Both the position numbers and the translations under genes were made by a program. Below are positions 44,470 to 52,321 of a stretch of 64,000 nucleotides of DNA, one piece after another. The notes beneath the pieces were generated by a model. It saw only the letters and a program-made list of their open reading frames with translations, ran no database searches and was not told the origin of the DNA. How positions within the stretch are numbered: position 1 is the stretch's first letter; each line of letters opens with the position of its first letter. The stretch is from UBA6168 sp041741095. GTDB lineage: Bacteria; Bacteroidota; Bacteroidia; Chitinophagales; Saprospiraceae. Location: positions 84,633 to 148,632 of the forward strand of contig JBGSKQ010000111.1 of assembly GCA_041741095.1 (NCBI GenBank). The letters run 5' to 3'.

Positions 44470-45150
44470 TCAACTTTTTACCAAAAACAAACTCTCCGGC
44501 AGCGTTCCGTTCAGTTTCTTATTGGTAAATTTCATCACGGTGTTGTCGCCGGACAGTTCCAGCATTTCAAGGCGGGCCACAGAATAATCGCTCTTTTCCA
44601 CGAAGACGGTGATTTTATTGAAAAACTCCTTCAAGGTTTTGGAAAGCGGCGTCAGTTCCAGGGCGTATTGGCCCTTGTTTTCAAAAGCTTTGATGCTGTA
44701 ATTGGGGTTGCCGAGCGCAGTGCCGCCCACGCAGTCCACGATGATTCCGTTGATTTGCTTGAACATTTTGTTCGATTTTGCGGACATGCGGTTCGTGCGC
44801 TTGTCATCTTTTATCACCACCTCGTCGCCGTTGATCACCATCAAATATTGATAGGGCGTGGTGTATTCCAGGCGCACTTTGTTGTCTTTTTTAAATGAAA
44901 ACTTGCCATTGGAAACAATGGTTTCCTCCAACATGCTCAGGTTCTTCTCTTGCACAAAGTCGCTCTGGATGGAGCTGACAGTTTTCCCGGCGGCGGTGAA
45001 GCTCTCCCGGAAGGCTTTTTCATTTTGCAAAGATTTAAAACCCTGTGGCTGGGCTGCCAATGCTATGGTAAAAATCAAAAACATCAAAAGGGACAGCAGC
45101 CTCCCCCCACTTTGTACTTTGTACTTTTTCCTTTCTCCTTTCTCAAACAT
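44470..45150 (-). CDS. LolA-like outer-membrane lipoprotein carrier
   Basis: A 226-residue periplasmic LolA/LolB-fold carrier (SSIQSDFVQEKNLSMLEETI, GKFSFKKDNKVRLEYTTPYQYLMVINGDEVVIKDD). In aryl-polyene and flexirubin clusters such a protein is thought to carry the lipid-like product (family knowledge). ATG 45150 overlaps the stop of the deacetylase gene by 8 nt, consistent with coupling. The first 17 residues (MFEKGERKKYKVQSGG...) are encoded by a heptad array; the hydrophobic signal follows (LLSLLMFLIFTIALAAQ). A later start at the internal Met would leave a very short signal peptide. Confidence 0.82.
   Translation of the reverse strand: MFEKGERKKYKVQSGGRLLSLLMFLIFTIALAAQPQGFKSLQNEKAFRESFTAAGKTVSSIQSDFVQEKNLSMLEETIVSNGKFSFKKDNKVRLEYTTPYQYLMVINGDEVVIKDDKRTNRMSAKSNKMFKQINGIIVDCVGGTALGNPNYSIKAFENKGQYALELTPLSKTLKEFFNKITVFVEKSDYSVARLEMLELSGDNTVMKFTNKKLNGTLPESLFLVKS
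45104..45145. repeat. Six heptads covering the start of the LolA-like gene
   Basis: Six 7-nt units (CCCCCAC, TTTGTAC twice, TTTTTCC, TTTCTCC, TTTCTCA) run without gaps. The last unit contains the stop codon of the upstream deacetylase gene, and the others encode the charged N-terminus of LolA on the minus strand. Confidence 0.65.
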
Positions 45151-45916
45151 AAGGCTCAAGTTTTATCAGTTCGTCCAACGGCACGATGCGAAGGCCCTTC
45201 GCCCTTGCAGTTTGGATAAATGTTGGTAAAATTTCAAGGGTCATTTTCCCATGGTCGTGAAAGAGAACGATGTCGCCGGGCATTAGTTGATCCGTCACCC
45301 GGTGCATTAACTTTTCCTTATCGCCCACCACCGTGTCCAGCGAGCGGACGCTCCAGCCGATGGTGTGGAAGCCGCAGTTTTCAATGGCTTTTTTCAAATT
45401 GGGGTTGATGACGCCGTAGGGCGGGCGGAAGAATTTTGGCTGCAATCCGACCACTTTTTGGAGCGCCTCGTTGGCCCGCCGAAGGTCTTCCTCCATCTTT
45501 TTTTTGGTAAAAAGGTCGAACCAAAAGTGATGGGAAAAGCTGTGGTTGCCCACGATATGGCCTTCCTCCACGACCCTTTTCAACAAAACCTCGTTGCCCG
45601 GTATGCGCTGGCCGATGCAGAAAAACGCAGCTTTCACGCCTTCCATTTTTAAAATATCCAGCACCTGGGGCGTGTAATCTGCCAATGGCCCATCGTCGAA
45701 CGTGATCGCAATGGCACCGCTTTCAAGAGGCCCACGGCAGATGGTTTTCATAAAAAAACCAGACTGTATGCTGTAACTTCCCCATGCGATAATGGAAAAA
45801 TAGGCCACTGCCGATAGCACATAAGCCCACCACGGCAGCCCAAACTGCCAATCGAGCAGCAATAGCACGAGGAGGATTTTTAAAAATAAAAACTGTGTAC
45901 GCCGATGGGTCAACAT
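45143..45916 (-). CDS. Polysaccharide deacetylase family protein (NodB fold)
   Basis: A 257-residue protein with two N-terminal membrane segments (about 9-22 and 29-47) and a NodB homology domain. The metal site is visible as ITFDDGP (Asp74/Asp75) and HSFSHH (His125/His129), followed by FRPPYG and the end motif LFHDHGK. Members deacetylate sugars, and some are found in pigment clusters; the substrate here is unknown. It overlaps the gene before it by 7 nt and LolA by 8 nt, so it belongs to the cluster operon. Confidence 0.83.
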   Translation of the reverse strand: MLTHRRTQFLFLKILLVLLLLDWQFGLPWWAYVLSAVAYFSIIAWGSYSIQSGFFMKTICRGPLESGAIAITFDDGPLADYTPQVLDILKMEGVKAAFFCIGQRIPGNEVLLKRVVEEGHIVGNHSFSHHFWFDLFTKKKMEEDLRRANEALQKVVGLQPKFFRPPYGVINPNLKKAIENCGFHTIGWSVRSLDTVVGDKEKLMHRVTDQLMPGDIVLFHDHGKMTLEILPTFIQTARAKGLRIVPLDELIKLEPYV

Positions 45917-46974
45917 GCACTCAGCAGGATAAGGGAATGGTGGATGTCGTAAAAGTGGTTGTAAATCAAGATGTGCTTGGGAGCTTGTGTGCCGGCAGGC
46001 AATAGTTCCTCCGGCATTTTTTCACCTTTTAAAATATAGGCCCCCAACCAGGTGGCGTAAGATGTGGCCACCGGGTATTCGCCGCAAAGCTGTTTGAACG
46101 CCAATTTATTCGCATGATCGAACATGCCTTCTGCCGCTTTATCATAAATGTGGTCGTAGCGCAGATCCCCATTTTTCCCCCATAGCAAAACGTCAACATC
46201 GCTGCTTTTCAGGCCATTTTCTTCCAAAAATGCCTCGATATGCGGCCTCATGTCATTTGGCTTGAAAAAAGTCTGTACCTCCATGATGCAGCCGTTGGCC
46301 GTGGGTTCGTTGGTCAACACAAAAAAAGCAGCCCCTTCTCCAGCAATGGTCCCCACACTCTCCGACCGGCGAGGGCTTGAAGACTGCGGATTGAAGACTG
46401 AAGACTGAAGACTGTTGACTGCGGACTTTTTATAAAGCCCAAAGCGCTCCAAAATCTTGAACCTCGTATCCTGCATCTCGTCAACAGCGCCCAAGAGTAC
46501 GCTACTTGCCTCGCCTTCTTTCAGCAAAAGCATGGCATCGAGCAGGGCATGTTCAAAGGAAAAAGCACGGTGGGTAAAGGTGTTATTGTAGGCATGGCAT
46601 TTCAGCATGAGCGCTATCTGGCCGGCAATGGTGTTGTGGGTACTTTGGATGAAAGCGGTTGGGGTCAGCATTTGCTCGTCCTGCGCTATCATTTTGGTCA
46701 AAAAAGTCTCCGTGTCCTCGGTGCAGCCATAAGCCGTAGCCGTGATGATGGCCCCCGGCATCTCCACGCCAGCGTCCTTCATGGCGGTCAGGGCGGAGGC
46801 TGTGCCCATCCTCACCACCCGGCTCATTCGGCGGATGAGGCGGGGATCGATCAATTGCTTGTAATCCGGCTCGATGCAGCGCAGCCTTGGCTCCTCCGCT
46901 GGCACAGGCAAGGGGTAGTTTTCCCCAGGTATGTAGGGAGCGATGACGCCTGTGCCTTGTATGAAAATGTGCAT
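45910..46974 (-). CDS. Ketosynthase-like protein without active-site Cys (chain-length-factor-like)
   Basis: A 354-residue thiolase-fold protein of the beta-ketoacyl synthase family. The usual nucleophile motif TACSSS is replaced by HRAFSFEHAL (Phe at the Cys position), and the C-terminal His motifs are degenerate. Such proteins act as the partner of an active ketosynthase and may set polyene length (family inference). Residues about 183-204 (SAVNSLQSSVFNPQSSSP) are encoded by seven 7-nt repeats and form an inserted loop between GLYKK and the conserved AGEGAAFF. It lies directly upstream of the deacetylase and downstream of the ketosynthase at 47078. Confidence 0.78.
   Translation of the reverse strand: MHIFIQGTGVIAPYIPGENYPLPVPAEEPRLRCIEPDYKQLIDPRLIRRMSRVVRMGTASALTAMKDAGVEMPGAIITATAYGCTEDTETFLTKMIAQDEQMLTPTAFIQSTHNTIAGQIALMLKCHAYNNTFTHRAFSFEHALLDAMLLLKEGEASSVLLGAVDEMQDTRFKILERFGLYKKSAVNSLQSSVFNPQSSSPRRSESVGTIAGEGAAFFVLTNEPTANGCIMEVQTFFKPNDMRPHIEAFLEENGLKSSDVDVLLWGKNGDLRYDHIYDKAAEGMFDHANKLAFKQLCGEYPVATSYATWLGAYILKGEKMPEELLPAGTQAPKHILIYNHFYDIHHSLILLSAC
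46379..46427. repeat. Seven heptads inside the ketosynthase-like gene
   Basis: Seven 7-nt units, four of them exactly GAAGACT and the rest GCGGATT, GTTGACT and GCGGACT, make a 49-nt block inside the coding frame. It encodes a Ser/Gln-rich loop. Confidence 0.75.
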
Positions 46975-47077
46975 ATAGTCAAGTGAAAAAAAAGGCGAAA
47001 TTAAAAAGGGCCACTTTCCTTGCCGCAGAACGAAAAAACCACTCTTTTTTCTCCATCAGGCAAATTCAAACAGCTTC

Positions 47078-48277
47078 TTAGTTTTTTGAAAAAATCAAAG
47101 ACGAACAATTTCCCCCAAAACCGAAGGAATTGCTCAGCACGTGCCGGATGTCCAGCCCTTTTTGCAGGCGGGTTTCAGGCACAAGGGCCAGCCCTTCTAT
47201 CGGCTTGGAAAACCGCAGGTTGGGATATACCATGCCCTGCTGTATGGACAAGATGGACAAAACCGCTTCTACCCCCCCACTGGCCCCCAAGGTATGGCCC
47301 GTGAAAGATTTGGTGGAGCTGAACATAGGCATCTTTTCCCCAAAAACACGGCGCATGGCCGTGCCTTCCGATTGGTCGTTGTTCACCGTGCCGGTACCGT
47401 GTACATTGATATAGTCTATGTCGGCAGCTTGCAGTTTGGCCCTTCCCAGGGCGCCCTGCATGGCAATGTACGAGCCGACGCCTTCCGGCGAAGAGGCGGT
47501 CTGATGATAGGCATCCGTCGCATTGTGCCAGCCCGATAGGCGGCAGATAGGTTCGATGCCCATCTTGCCCATTGCCTTTTCAGACATCAGCACTACAAAG
47601 GCGGCACCCTCGCCAAGGTTCAATCCGTTGCGGCTGTTGTCGAATGGGCGGCAGAAGTCTTTGTCCAAAATCATCAAAGTATTGAAGCCGTTGAGGGTAA
47701 AAGTGGACAATGCATCCACGCCCCCGGCAATGGCCACGTCCAGCAAGCCCTGCTGTATCATCCTGGCGGCCATCATAATGCTATTGGCGGAAGATGAGCA
47801 AGCGGTGCTGATGGTGGTAATGAAACCCGTGATGCCGAGCTTTTCGGCCACCAATTCCGTCGGGCTGCCGCACTCGTGATAGACCACGTTGCGTAAGCGC
47901 CCGCTTTGAGGATTTTGGAGAAAATATTTAAAAAACTGCGTCGTCTTGTCCATGCCCCCAACGGTGGTGGCAGAGAGGAAGCCAGTTTTGAAGGATGGAT
48001 CGATCCGGTCTTCGACTGTTTTGTAGGCTTCGGCGGCAGCGGTGGCACCGAGCAGCGCTGTGCGGGTGATGCCAGGGGGCATCCCGACATGGGCAGCCAG
48101 TTCTTCATTGCCCATTTTTACTTCGGCTACGGGCAATTCGTCACGATGGGCGCTTTGCAACCATTGCATTTTGCCGATGCCAGACTTGCCTTGGCCTATT
48201 GCTGCAAGCGCCTCGGCGACATTGTTGCCAATGCCGGAAATCATGCCTACGCCACCTATCCAAACAGGTTTGTCCAT
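47078..48277 (-). CDS. Beta-ketoacyl-ACP synthase (FabF-like), active
   Basis: A 399-residue condensing enzyme with an intact triad: Cys160 (STACSSSANS), His in VHGTGT, and His in SFTGHTLGASGG. The C-terminal NSFGFGGNCSS is also typical. It probably elongates the polyene chain on the cluster ACP, with the Cys-less protein at 45910 as its partner. Its stop is 103 nt before that gene, and its start abuts the ACP gene stop (48278). Confidence 0.9.
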   Translation of the reverse strand: MDKPVWIGGVGMISGIGNNVAEALAAIGQGKSGIGKMQWLQSAHRDELPVAEVKMGNEELAAHVGMPPGITRTALLGATAAAEAYKTVEDRIDPSFKTGFLSATTVGGMDKTTQFFKYFLQNPQSGRLRNVVYHECGSPTELVAEKLGITGFITTISTACSSSANSIMMAARMIQQGLLDVAIAGGVDALSTFTLNGFNTLMILDKDFCRPFDNSRNGLNLGEGAAFVVLMSEKAMGKMGIEPICRLSGWHNATDAYHQTASSPEGVGSYIAMQGALGRAKLQAADIDYINVHGTGTVNNDQSEGTAMRRVFGEKMPMFSSTKSFTGHTLGASGGVEAVLSILSIQQGMVYPNLRFSKPIEGLALVPETRLQKGLDIRHVLSNSFGFGGNCSSLIFSKN

Positions 48278-48538
48278 TTACGCAGCTTGTTTATGGGCGG
48301 TAATGTATTCGGCCATCGTTTTCACCGAATGGAAGATTTTCGGGCCTTCCTCTGGGTTGGCCACTTTGATGCCGTAGTGCTGCTGAAGCAACACGATGAG
48401 TTCGAGGGCGTCAATGGAATCAAGGCCCAGGCCTTCCACGAACAAGGGGTCGTCGTTGCCGATGTCCGCTGGGCTTAGGTCTTGTAAATTTAGTTGGTCA
48501 ATGATCTGAGATTTCAGATCCTGCATCAGGTTTTCCAT
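48278..48538 (-). CDS. Acyl carrier protein 1 of the pigment cluster
   Basis: An 86-residue ACP with the phosphopantetheine site Ser41 in GLGLDSIDALEL. It differs from the second cluster ACP in having an unusual end (KIFHSVKTMAEYITAHKQAA). The start at 48538 overlaps the 3' end of the upstream gene by 41 nt; a start at Met5 would reduce this. It lies directly before a ketosynthase gene. Confidence 0.9.
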   Translation of the reverse strand: MENLMQDLKSQIIDQLNLQDLSPADIGNDDPLFVEGLGLDSIDALELIVLLQQHYGIKVANPEEGPKIFHSVKTMAEYITAHKQAA

Positions 48539-49127
48539 ATATAATTTGAATGTTTTTGTGATCGTGGATGATTGAGCTGTCCGTTTTCAAATGCGAGGCA
48601 AGATATAAAAAAGCCTCGTAGTGGCTTCCCATCAGGTCCACCCAGCCGCCGACGACGGCTTGGGCGGCTCCTGTTTCCAACAGGGAATTAATGTAGCCGC
48701 TCAAAAACGGGATTTCGTATTTGTCAAAAATAAAAACCGTGTTTTCCCCCTTGATTTGGTGGCGGATGCACATCTCGCCAACCATGACGTTTGCCAAAGT
48801 ATAAACAAACAAGGAAGGGCTGGGAAACGATTGGATGGTCTCAAAATAACGGGCATCGGTATCGAGGCTGGAATGGCGGTTGGCCAGAACTACCCCGATG
48901 GCTTCCGGATCTGCAATTTCGCCAAGTTTCTTATTCTCCAACAGCACTTCGGCAGCTACAAACCCCAGCTTGCTCAGGTTGTCCATTTTATAAAACTTGG
49001 GGTAGGCAACTTCCAGGTGCTTATATGCATTTGTCAGGAAATCCGCACTGTTGTCCTCAAAGACCCTTTGTCCGTTTTTTACGATGACGTGCTGGCGCAA
49101 TAGGCACCAATCAGTGATATATTGCAT
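48498..49127 (-). CDS. Short ketosynthase-like protein (Ketoacyl-synt_2 type), no active-site Cys
   Basis: A 209-residue protein matching only the N-terminal half of a ketosynthase: VGVVLANRHSSLDTDARYFETI and ENTVFIFDKYEIPF...LLETGAAQAVVGGWVD. At the nucleophile position it has a charged stretch (DKYEIP) instead of TACSSS. Truncated ketosynthase-like proteins of this type are a regular part of flexirubin and aryl-polyene clusters; the role is unknown, perhaps an ACP-binding or dimerisation subunit. It overlaps both neighbours (41 and 17 nt). Confidence 0.72.
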   Translation of the reverse strand: MQYITDWCLLRQHVIVKNGQRVFEDNSADFLTNAYKHLEVAYPKFYKMDNLSKLGFVAAEVLLENKKLGEIADPEAIGVVLANRHSSLDTDARYFETIQSFPSPSLFVYTLANVMVGEMCIRHQIKGENTVFIFDKYEIPFLSGYINSLLETGAAQAVVGGWVDLMGSHYEAFLYLASHLKTDSSIIHDHKNIQIIYGKPDAGSEISDH

Positions 49128-50352
49128 GATCCAGTTTAATGAGCCGTGCCAGGCGTTTCAATGCCGTTTTGTGGTTTTTCACATACGGGTTTTCTGTGTC
49201 CCAAACATAGCCCGCCAGCACGGAGCATATCTGCCGTTTTATATCCTGTTCTTGGCGCTCGGCGAAGAAAATTTCGCCCAATGTGCCGTCGTACCAAGCC
49301 TCCACGTAGGAGCGGAAAGTATCCACGCCTTGCATCATAAACTCGGTATAGTCTTGCTCCCAGTCCACTATTTCTCCCTGCAACTGCCGAACGGCCAATT
49401 CGCCCGCCCGTTGGCTGGACACCACGGCCAGCGTGACGCCAGAGGAGAAAACCGGGTCGAGGAATTCCGTCACGTTGCCCGTCAGTACAAAGCCGTCGCC
49501 GTGGAATTTTAGCGTGGAGATGGACCAGGCCTCCAGGGTACGTGGTTCGAATAAAAATGGCACACCCTCAAAGCGTTCGCAGATGGTAGGTTCATTGGCA
49601 ATGATGGCCCGAAGGCGCTCTTCTGGCGTACCGTCGTATTGTTCAAAATATTCCGGCAATCCAACAAACCCGACCGATGTAGTGCCGGTAGAAAAGGGTA
49701 TTACCCAGGCCCAAACTCCCGGTTTGTGCACCACAATAGTAATGCGGAAGGGCTCGCCGCCTTGCATCCGGTTCACATCATCCACATGGGTGAAGAGGGT
49801 TTTACGGGCGGGCAAATGGCTCGGCCTGTCCAGGTTGAACAGGCGGGGAATGACCCTGCCATAGCCGCTGCCGTCTATGATAAAGCGGGCCTCGATTTGT
49901 TTTTCCGATCCATCGGGACAGGTGACGGTGGTGGTAGAGTTTTGACCGTCGAAGGCAATGTCTGTAACGTTGGTTTCGTATTCGATGGGGACGCCCCGAC
50001 TTTCGAGCTTGTCTGCCAATGTTTTATCAAAATCCGCCCTTGGCACCTGCCAAGTCCAGGTCCAGCCGTTGGTGAACTGGTCGGAGAAATTGAAATCGGC
50101 GACGAGATCTTCTTTTACAAACTTGGCCCCGTATTTTTTTTGAAATCCCATGGTCTCCAGCACCTCCAAAAACCCGGCAGCGTTCAATGCTTCCATGCAG
50201 CGGGGCAGCAGGCTTTCGCCGATGACAAAGCGGGGGAATTTCAGTTTTTCCACAATTTTTACATTGTAACCTGCCTGGTGTACAATCGAGGCAGCCACCG
50301 TGCCCGACGGGCCGGCACCAATGACGAGGACATCTACTTTTTCCGTGTTCAT
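49111..50352 (-). CDS. FAD-dependent oxidoreductase, halogenase/monooxygenase-like
   Basis: A 413-residue flavoprotein with the N-terminal GAGPSGTVAA motif, IGESLLPRC, VPRADFDKTL and a second flavin motif GNVTEFLDPVFSSG. The stretch VWAWVIPFS contains WxWxIP, the signature that separates flavin-dependent halogenases from monooxygenases. Flexirubins are often ring-chlorinated or hydroxylated, so ring halogenation is possible. The catalytic Lys of halogenases cannot be verified by eye, so a monooxygenase remains likely too. It is followed on the minus strand by the short ketosynthase-like gene with a 17-nt overlap. Confidence 0.75.
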   Translation of the reverse strand: MNTEKVDVLVIGAGPSGTVAASIVHQAGYNVKIVEKLKFPRFVIGESLLPRCMEALNAAGFLEVLETMGFQKKYGAKFVKEDLVADFNFSDQFTNGWTWTWQVPRADFDKTLADKLESRGVPIEYETNVTDIAFDGQNSTTTVTCPDGSEKQIEARFIIDGSGYGRVIPRLFNLDRPSHLPARKTLFTHVDDVNRMQGGEPFRITIVVHKPGVWAWVIPFSTGTTSVGFVGLPEYFEQYDGTPEERLRAIIANEPTICERFEGVPFLFEPRTLEAWSISTLKFHGDGFVLTGNVTEFLDPVFSSGVTLAVVSSQRAGELAVRQLQGEIVDWEQDYTEFMMQGVDTFRSYVEAWYDGTLGEIFFAERQEQDIKRQICSVLAGYVWDTENPYVKNHKTALKRLARLIKLDHAIYH

Positions 50353-50418
50353 TTGAGTTATTTTAAAAGTTGGTCAATGTTTATAGCGAACGGTCAAGTT
50401 TTGGGATAGCGCTACTTA

Positions 50419-50466
50419 GTTGATAATGGTTTATGGGGTTGATAATGGTTGATAATGGTTGATAAT
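50419..50466. repeat. GTTGATAATG decamer tandem repeat
   Basis: Copies of GTTGATAATG start at 50419, 50438, 50448 and 50458, the last three in perfect 10-nt tandem. They lie in the 258-nt spacer upstream of the FAD enzyme gene. Confidence 0.7.
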
Positions 50467-50548
50467 CATCTGCATAAACTGTTAGTGAAATTATTAAAAT
50501 AAATTAGGCCAAAATGATTCACAAGAGCCTATAAATCAATGTTTTGCA

Positions 50549-50607
50549 AGTTCATAGTTCATTCCCGAAGTAAATTCGGGACAATCTATTTATAGTTCAT
50601 CGTTCAC
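50549..50607. repeat. AGTTCAT heptads interrupted by a palindrome
   Basis: Two AGTTCAT units (50549-50562), then the palindrome TCCCGAA...TTCGGGA (50563-50581) and a short AT-rich stretch, then AGTTCAT and CGTTCAC (50594-50607), ending three bases before the stop codon at 50611 of the ketosynthase gene. The heptad matches the one at 43360-43380. Confidence 0.65.
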
Positions 50608-50610
50608 ATG

Positions 50611-51774
50611 TCAACCGTTATAAATCCTGTCCAATACTTGTTTTCCAAACACCACTGCCGCATTGCAGCCGCCAAAACCGGAAGCGGTTTTTAGGCAGGC
50701 GTTCAAAGGTTTCTCCACCGCTTGCCTGTTCACCTTTATTGGCTGGCTGACACCGTGCTCTACATAGCCCAGCGAGGGCAGAATTATATCCTGCCTCAGC
50801 GATTCGATGCACATGATGGACTCTATCAAGCCGGCAGCCCCCAGCGTATGGCCAAAATTGCCCTTCATACTGTTCAGCGGCACCTCCTGCAATCCCGATA
50901 AGCAAAAAGCTTTGGCCTCCATCTCGTCGTTGTAGGGCGTGGCCGTGCCGTGCGCCGAGATGAAATCAACATCCGTTTGTGCTTGCGCCAATGCTTTATT
51001 GATAGCCGTGCTAAGTTCTTCGCCTGTGCGGGAGGGGCCGGAGATATGGTTGGCGTCGTTGCTGATGGCACCTGCTTTAACCACAATTGGCTGTTTTCCT
51101 AAAGCCAAATTGGGATCAAGTGACAAAACGACCGTACCGCAAGCCTCGCCCAGGTTCAGTCCATTGCGCTGCTTGTCAAACGGGCGGCAGGGCTCGTCGC
51201 TCAGTGCTTGGAAAGATTGAAAACCGGACACGACAAAACGGGAAACCACATCGGCCCCGCATATCACGGCATATTTAAACTGGCCAGATTCGAGCAGCCG
51301 TTTTCCAGTCAGGATGGCCGCAACGCCTGAAATGCAGGCATGGGCCACTACGATGGGCAAGCCTTTGAAGCCGAAAGCATGGGCTATTTTTTCCGCTGTT
51401 TTGTGCAACAACAAATTGGGCGAACGGGAATTGAAGCCATTCAGAAAGGCAATATTTCCTTTGGTAGTGGAAAAAATAAAAGCTGTTTCGGGGTTTTTCA
51501 GGTCAATGTTCGTTTGGGACAAGGCCTCCGAAATGGACAATAAAGCCAACCTTTCAAATTTTGTCCAAGCCGTGCTATCAAAGCCAGCTTGTTTTGACTT
51601 TTTATCAAAAACACTGTCGTCCAACACAGCAGCATGGATGGACGTGGGTGAAAAATCGCTATTTTCAACATAACGGATACCAGAACGGCCTTCCAGCAGG
51701 GCGCTGAAGTTTTCCCCGCTCGTCCAGCCCAGCGGGGAAATGACATTGTCCGCTACGATGAAAGTTTCTTTCAT
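50611..51774 (-). CDS. Beta-ketoacyl-ACP synthase of the pigment cluster
   Basis: A 387-residue condensing enzyme with Cys147 in AHACISGVAA, His in SAHGTATPYND and His in NFGHTLGAAGL, so the triad is intact. The nucleophile motif HACISG differs from the FabF consensus and is typical of the second ketosynthase in aryl-polyene-like clusters. The gene starts immediately after the thioesterase stop codon (51775), with no spacer, suggesting coupled translation. Confidence 0.88.
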   Translation of the reverse strand: MKETFIVADNVISPLGWTSGENFSALLEGRSGIRYVENSDFSPTSIHAAVLDDSVFDKKSKQAGFDSTAWTKFERLALLSISEALSQTNIDLKNPETAFIFSTTKGNIAFLNGFNSRSPNLLLHKTAEKIAHAFGFKGLPIVVAHACISGVAAILTGKRLLESGQFKYAVICGADVVSRFVVSGFQSFQALSDEPCRPFDKQRNGLNLGEACGTVVLSLDPNLALGKQPIVVKAGAISNDANHISGPSRTGEELSTAINKALAQAQTDVDFISAHGTATPYNDEMEAKAFCLSGLQEVPLNSMKGNFGHTLGAAGLIESIMCIESLRQDIILPSLGYVEHGVSQPIKVNRQAVEKPLNACLKTASGFGGCNAAVVFGKQVLDRIYNG

Positions 51775-52203
51775 TTAAACCATCAAATCGTGTTCATTTT
51801 TCCAGGCTTCAAAAAAAGGTGGGTTGTTCAACAACAGGCCATTGGTTTTACTGTCCAAAAAAACCTGTATAGAATTTCCTGTTGCCACCAGTTCACTGCT
51901 CAGCACATGGAAAAGTTTGTATTCAAAAATGATTTTCGCCGCCTTGGTGTCGTGGTAGGTGGTTTCCACCAACACCCGATCTCCGTACCTGAGCGGCTTT
52001 TTGTACTTGCAATCCACACTTACGACTGGCACCACCAAGCCGTTGCGGTAAAAGTCGAGGTAAGTAAGGCCGTATTTGGCGCCAAATGCCTCCCGCCCGT
52101 CTTCAAAATAGCGGATGTAGTGGCCATGCCACACAATGCCGAGCGGATCGGCCTCATTGAAACGTACTGCGACTTCTGTTCTTTCCGTCAGGGTTTTATG
52201 CAT
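51775..52203 (-). CDS. Acyl-(ACP/CoA) thioesterase, hotdog fold (YbgC-like)
   Basis: A 142-residue hotdog enzyme starting at ATG 52203. The motif RFNEADPLGIVWHGHYIRYFEDGREAF corresponds to the 4HBT/YbgC active site with Asp at the nucleophile or base position. It may release or edit acyl chains in polyene synthesis. The ORF extends upstream to 52383, but that part overlaps a perfect hairpin and has no protein-like character. Confidence 0.82.
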   Translation of the reverse strand: MHKTLTERTEVAVRFNEADPLGIVWHGHYIRYFEDGREAFGAKYGLTYLDFYRNGLVVPVVSVDCKYKKPLRYGDRVLVETTYHDTKAAKIIFEYKLFHVLSSELVATGNSIQVFLDSKTNGLLLNNPPFFEAWKNEHDLMV

Positions 52204-52259
52204 TAAAATTTGTACTATTGGTTTTGTTTGGCTGAAAAATACTTGCCATTCTAAACAGC

Positions 52260-52296
52260 AATTGCCGATGTGATCAAACTGGCCACATCGGCAATT
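52260..52296. terminator. Perfect 13-bp hairpin in the 52204-52321 spacer
   Basis: AATTGCCGATGTG (52260-52272) and CACATCGGCAATT (52284-52296) are exact complements with an 11-nt loop. It lies between the secreted protein gene and the thioesterase gene, both on the minus strand. It may divide the cluster into two transcription units or act as an attenuator. On the minus strand no T-tract follows directly. Confidence 0.5.
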
Positions 52297-52321
52297 ACCC
52301 TTAATTATTCTTTTTGAAGTA

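Noticed and set aside
50419..50466. GTTGATAATG repeats as a CRISPR array or replication iterons
   Set aside because: Unit of 10 nt with no spacers, no cas genes, and no dnaA or rep gene nearby.
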